A stretch of 15,350 nucleotides of DNA. Origin: an uncultured Alphaproteobacteria bacterium (GTDB taxonomy: Bacteria > Pseudomonadota > Alphaproteobacteria > Rhizobiales > Pleomorphomonadaceae). The translations under genes and the position numbers were made by a program. Below, piece by piece: positions 14,798 through 15,350 of the stretch. The stretch's first letter is position 1. The number at the start of each line of letters is the position of its first letter. The notes beneath the pieces are model-generated. The model saw only the letters and a list, made by a program, of their open reading frames with translations, was not told the origin of the DNA and did not search any database. The stretch is from contig CALCDT010000066.1 of NCBI GenBank assembly GCA_937900425.1, positions 1 to 15,350 on the forward strand, written 5' to 3'.

Positions 14798-15350
14798 ATG
14801 CCCGTGACGCCCTCCGCACCCCCGTCCGCCCCTCTGCTCGCCGTCGAAAACCTCTCCGTCGCCTTCGCGCGGCCGGACGGCGCGCCCGCGCTCGCCGTCA
14901 AGGGCGTCTCCTTCACGCTGGAGGCCGGCAAGACCCTCGCCATCGTCGGCGAATCGGGCTCCGGCAAGTCGGTCACCGCCCTGTCGGTGGTCCGCCTGCT
15001 GTCCTATCCGGCGGCGAGCCATCCCTCCGGCCGCATCCTGTTCAAGGGCCGCGACCTGCTCGCCGCCCCGGAGGAGGAGATCCGCAAGGTCCGCGGCAAC
15101 GAGATCACCATGGTGTTCCAGGAGCCGATGACCTCGCTCAACCCGCTCCACACCATCGAGCGGCAGATCGGCGAGATCCTCAGGATCCACCGCGGCATGG
15201 GCACGGCCGCGGCGCGGGTCCGCATCGTCGAACTGCTGGCCGAGGTCGGCATCCGCGATCCCGAGCAGCGGCTGTCGAGCTATCCCCACCAGCTCTCCGG
15301 CGGCCAGCGCCAGCGGGTGATGATCGCGATGGCGCTCGCCAACGAGCCGG
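14798..15350 (+). CDS. yejF: YejF ATPase of the peptide importer, cut by window end
   Basis: ATP-binding subunit that powers the importer; full YejF carries two fused ATPase domains, of which only most of the first is in the window (184 residues). Visible are LLAVENLSVAF (13-23), Walker A GESGSGKS (51-58), the Q-loop region MVFQEPMTSLNPLHT (105-119) with Gln108, and the ABC signature LSGGQRQRV (166-174). Walker B and the second domain lie beyond the edge, so a single-domain DppD-like ATPase cannot be excluded by sequence alone, but the yejABE context makes YejF much likelier. Start ATG 14798 is eight bases after the yejE stop; GTG 14786 in the same frame overlaps that stop as GTGA and is a fair alternative. 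Confidence 0.9.
   Translation, partial: MPVTPSAPPSAPLLAVENLSVAFARPDGAPALAVKGVSFTLEAGKTLAIVGESGSGKSVTALSVVRLLSYPAASHPSGRILFKGRDLLAAPEEEIRKVRGNEITMVFQEPMTSLNPLHTIERQIGEILRIHRGMGTAAARVRIVELLAEVGIRDPEQRLSSYPHQLSGGQRQRVMIAMALANEP

Noticed and set aside
12357..14819. Minus-strand open frame (820 codons) opposite yejB and yejE
   Set aside because: The sequence is a highly charged, Asp/Glu/His/Arg/Gln-rich shadow of two well-recognised permeases; no family resemblance.

Overview
The window looks like chromosomal DNA of a high-GC alphaproteobacterium, most likely of the order Hyphomicrobiales (Rhizobiales). This rests on the very GC-rich third codon positions, the yejA-yejA-yejB-yejE-yejF gene order known from rhizobia, an fxsA gene of alphaproteobacterial type, and short palindromic repeats near the left edge of a kind I recall as dispersed in these genomes. 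I cannot name the genus from the sequence. There are no tRNA or rRNA genes, CRISPR arrays, transposases or phage genes.

Layout. Positions 1-48 hold the possible last codons of an unidentified gene. Positions 49-424 are non-coding and carry two repeat-like remnants. A plus-strand pair follows: a single-domain alpha/beta hydrolase (425-1216) overlapping by ATGA a 458-residue GH15 glucoamylase-type glycosidase (1213-2589). The glycosidase runs tail-to-tail, with a 47-bp overlap, into a minus-strand MOP-superfamily polysaccharide flippase (2543-3946). A comparatively AT-rich 158-bp divergent region separates the flippase from a plus-strand protein with two fused alpha/beta-hydrolase domains (4105-5880). 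Its first domain has lost the nucleophile and its second has a cysteine nucleophile. Next come FxsA on the minus strand (about 5918-6403) and, divergent from it, a gamma-glutamyltransferase-family enzyme without signal peptide (6626-8215). A gene-free stretch (8216-8537) contains hairpins and a 15-bp tandem repeat.

The right third is a YejABEF-type peptide ABC importer. It has two paralogous substrate-binding proteins (8538-10475 with a Sec-type signal, 10486-12429 with a twin-arginine signal), permease YejB (12540-13646), permease YejE (13650-14789) and the start of the double ATPase YejF (14798 to the window end). The binding proteins would capture peptides in the periplasm, YejB/YejE form the channel, and YejF drives import. 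In E. coli this transporter takes up microcin C; in Sinorhizobium and Brucella it is linked to tolerance of host antimicrobial peptides.

Functional themes are surface polysaccharide handling (flippase plus EPS-type tandem hydrolase), alpha-glucan breakdown (GH15 plus hydrolase) and peptide uptake or processing (Yej plus gamma-glutamyltransferase). I did not find a clearly new multi-gene system. The most unusual items are the pseudoenzyme-enzyme hydrolase fusion beside the flippase, and the apparent split of the two Yej binding proteins between Sec and Tat export.
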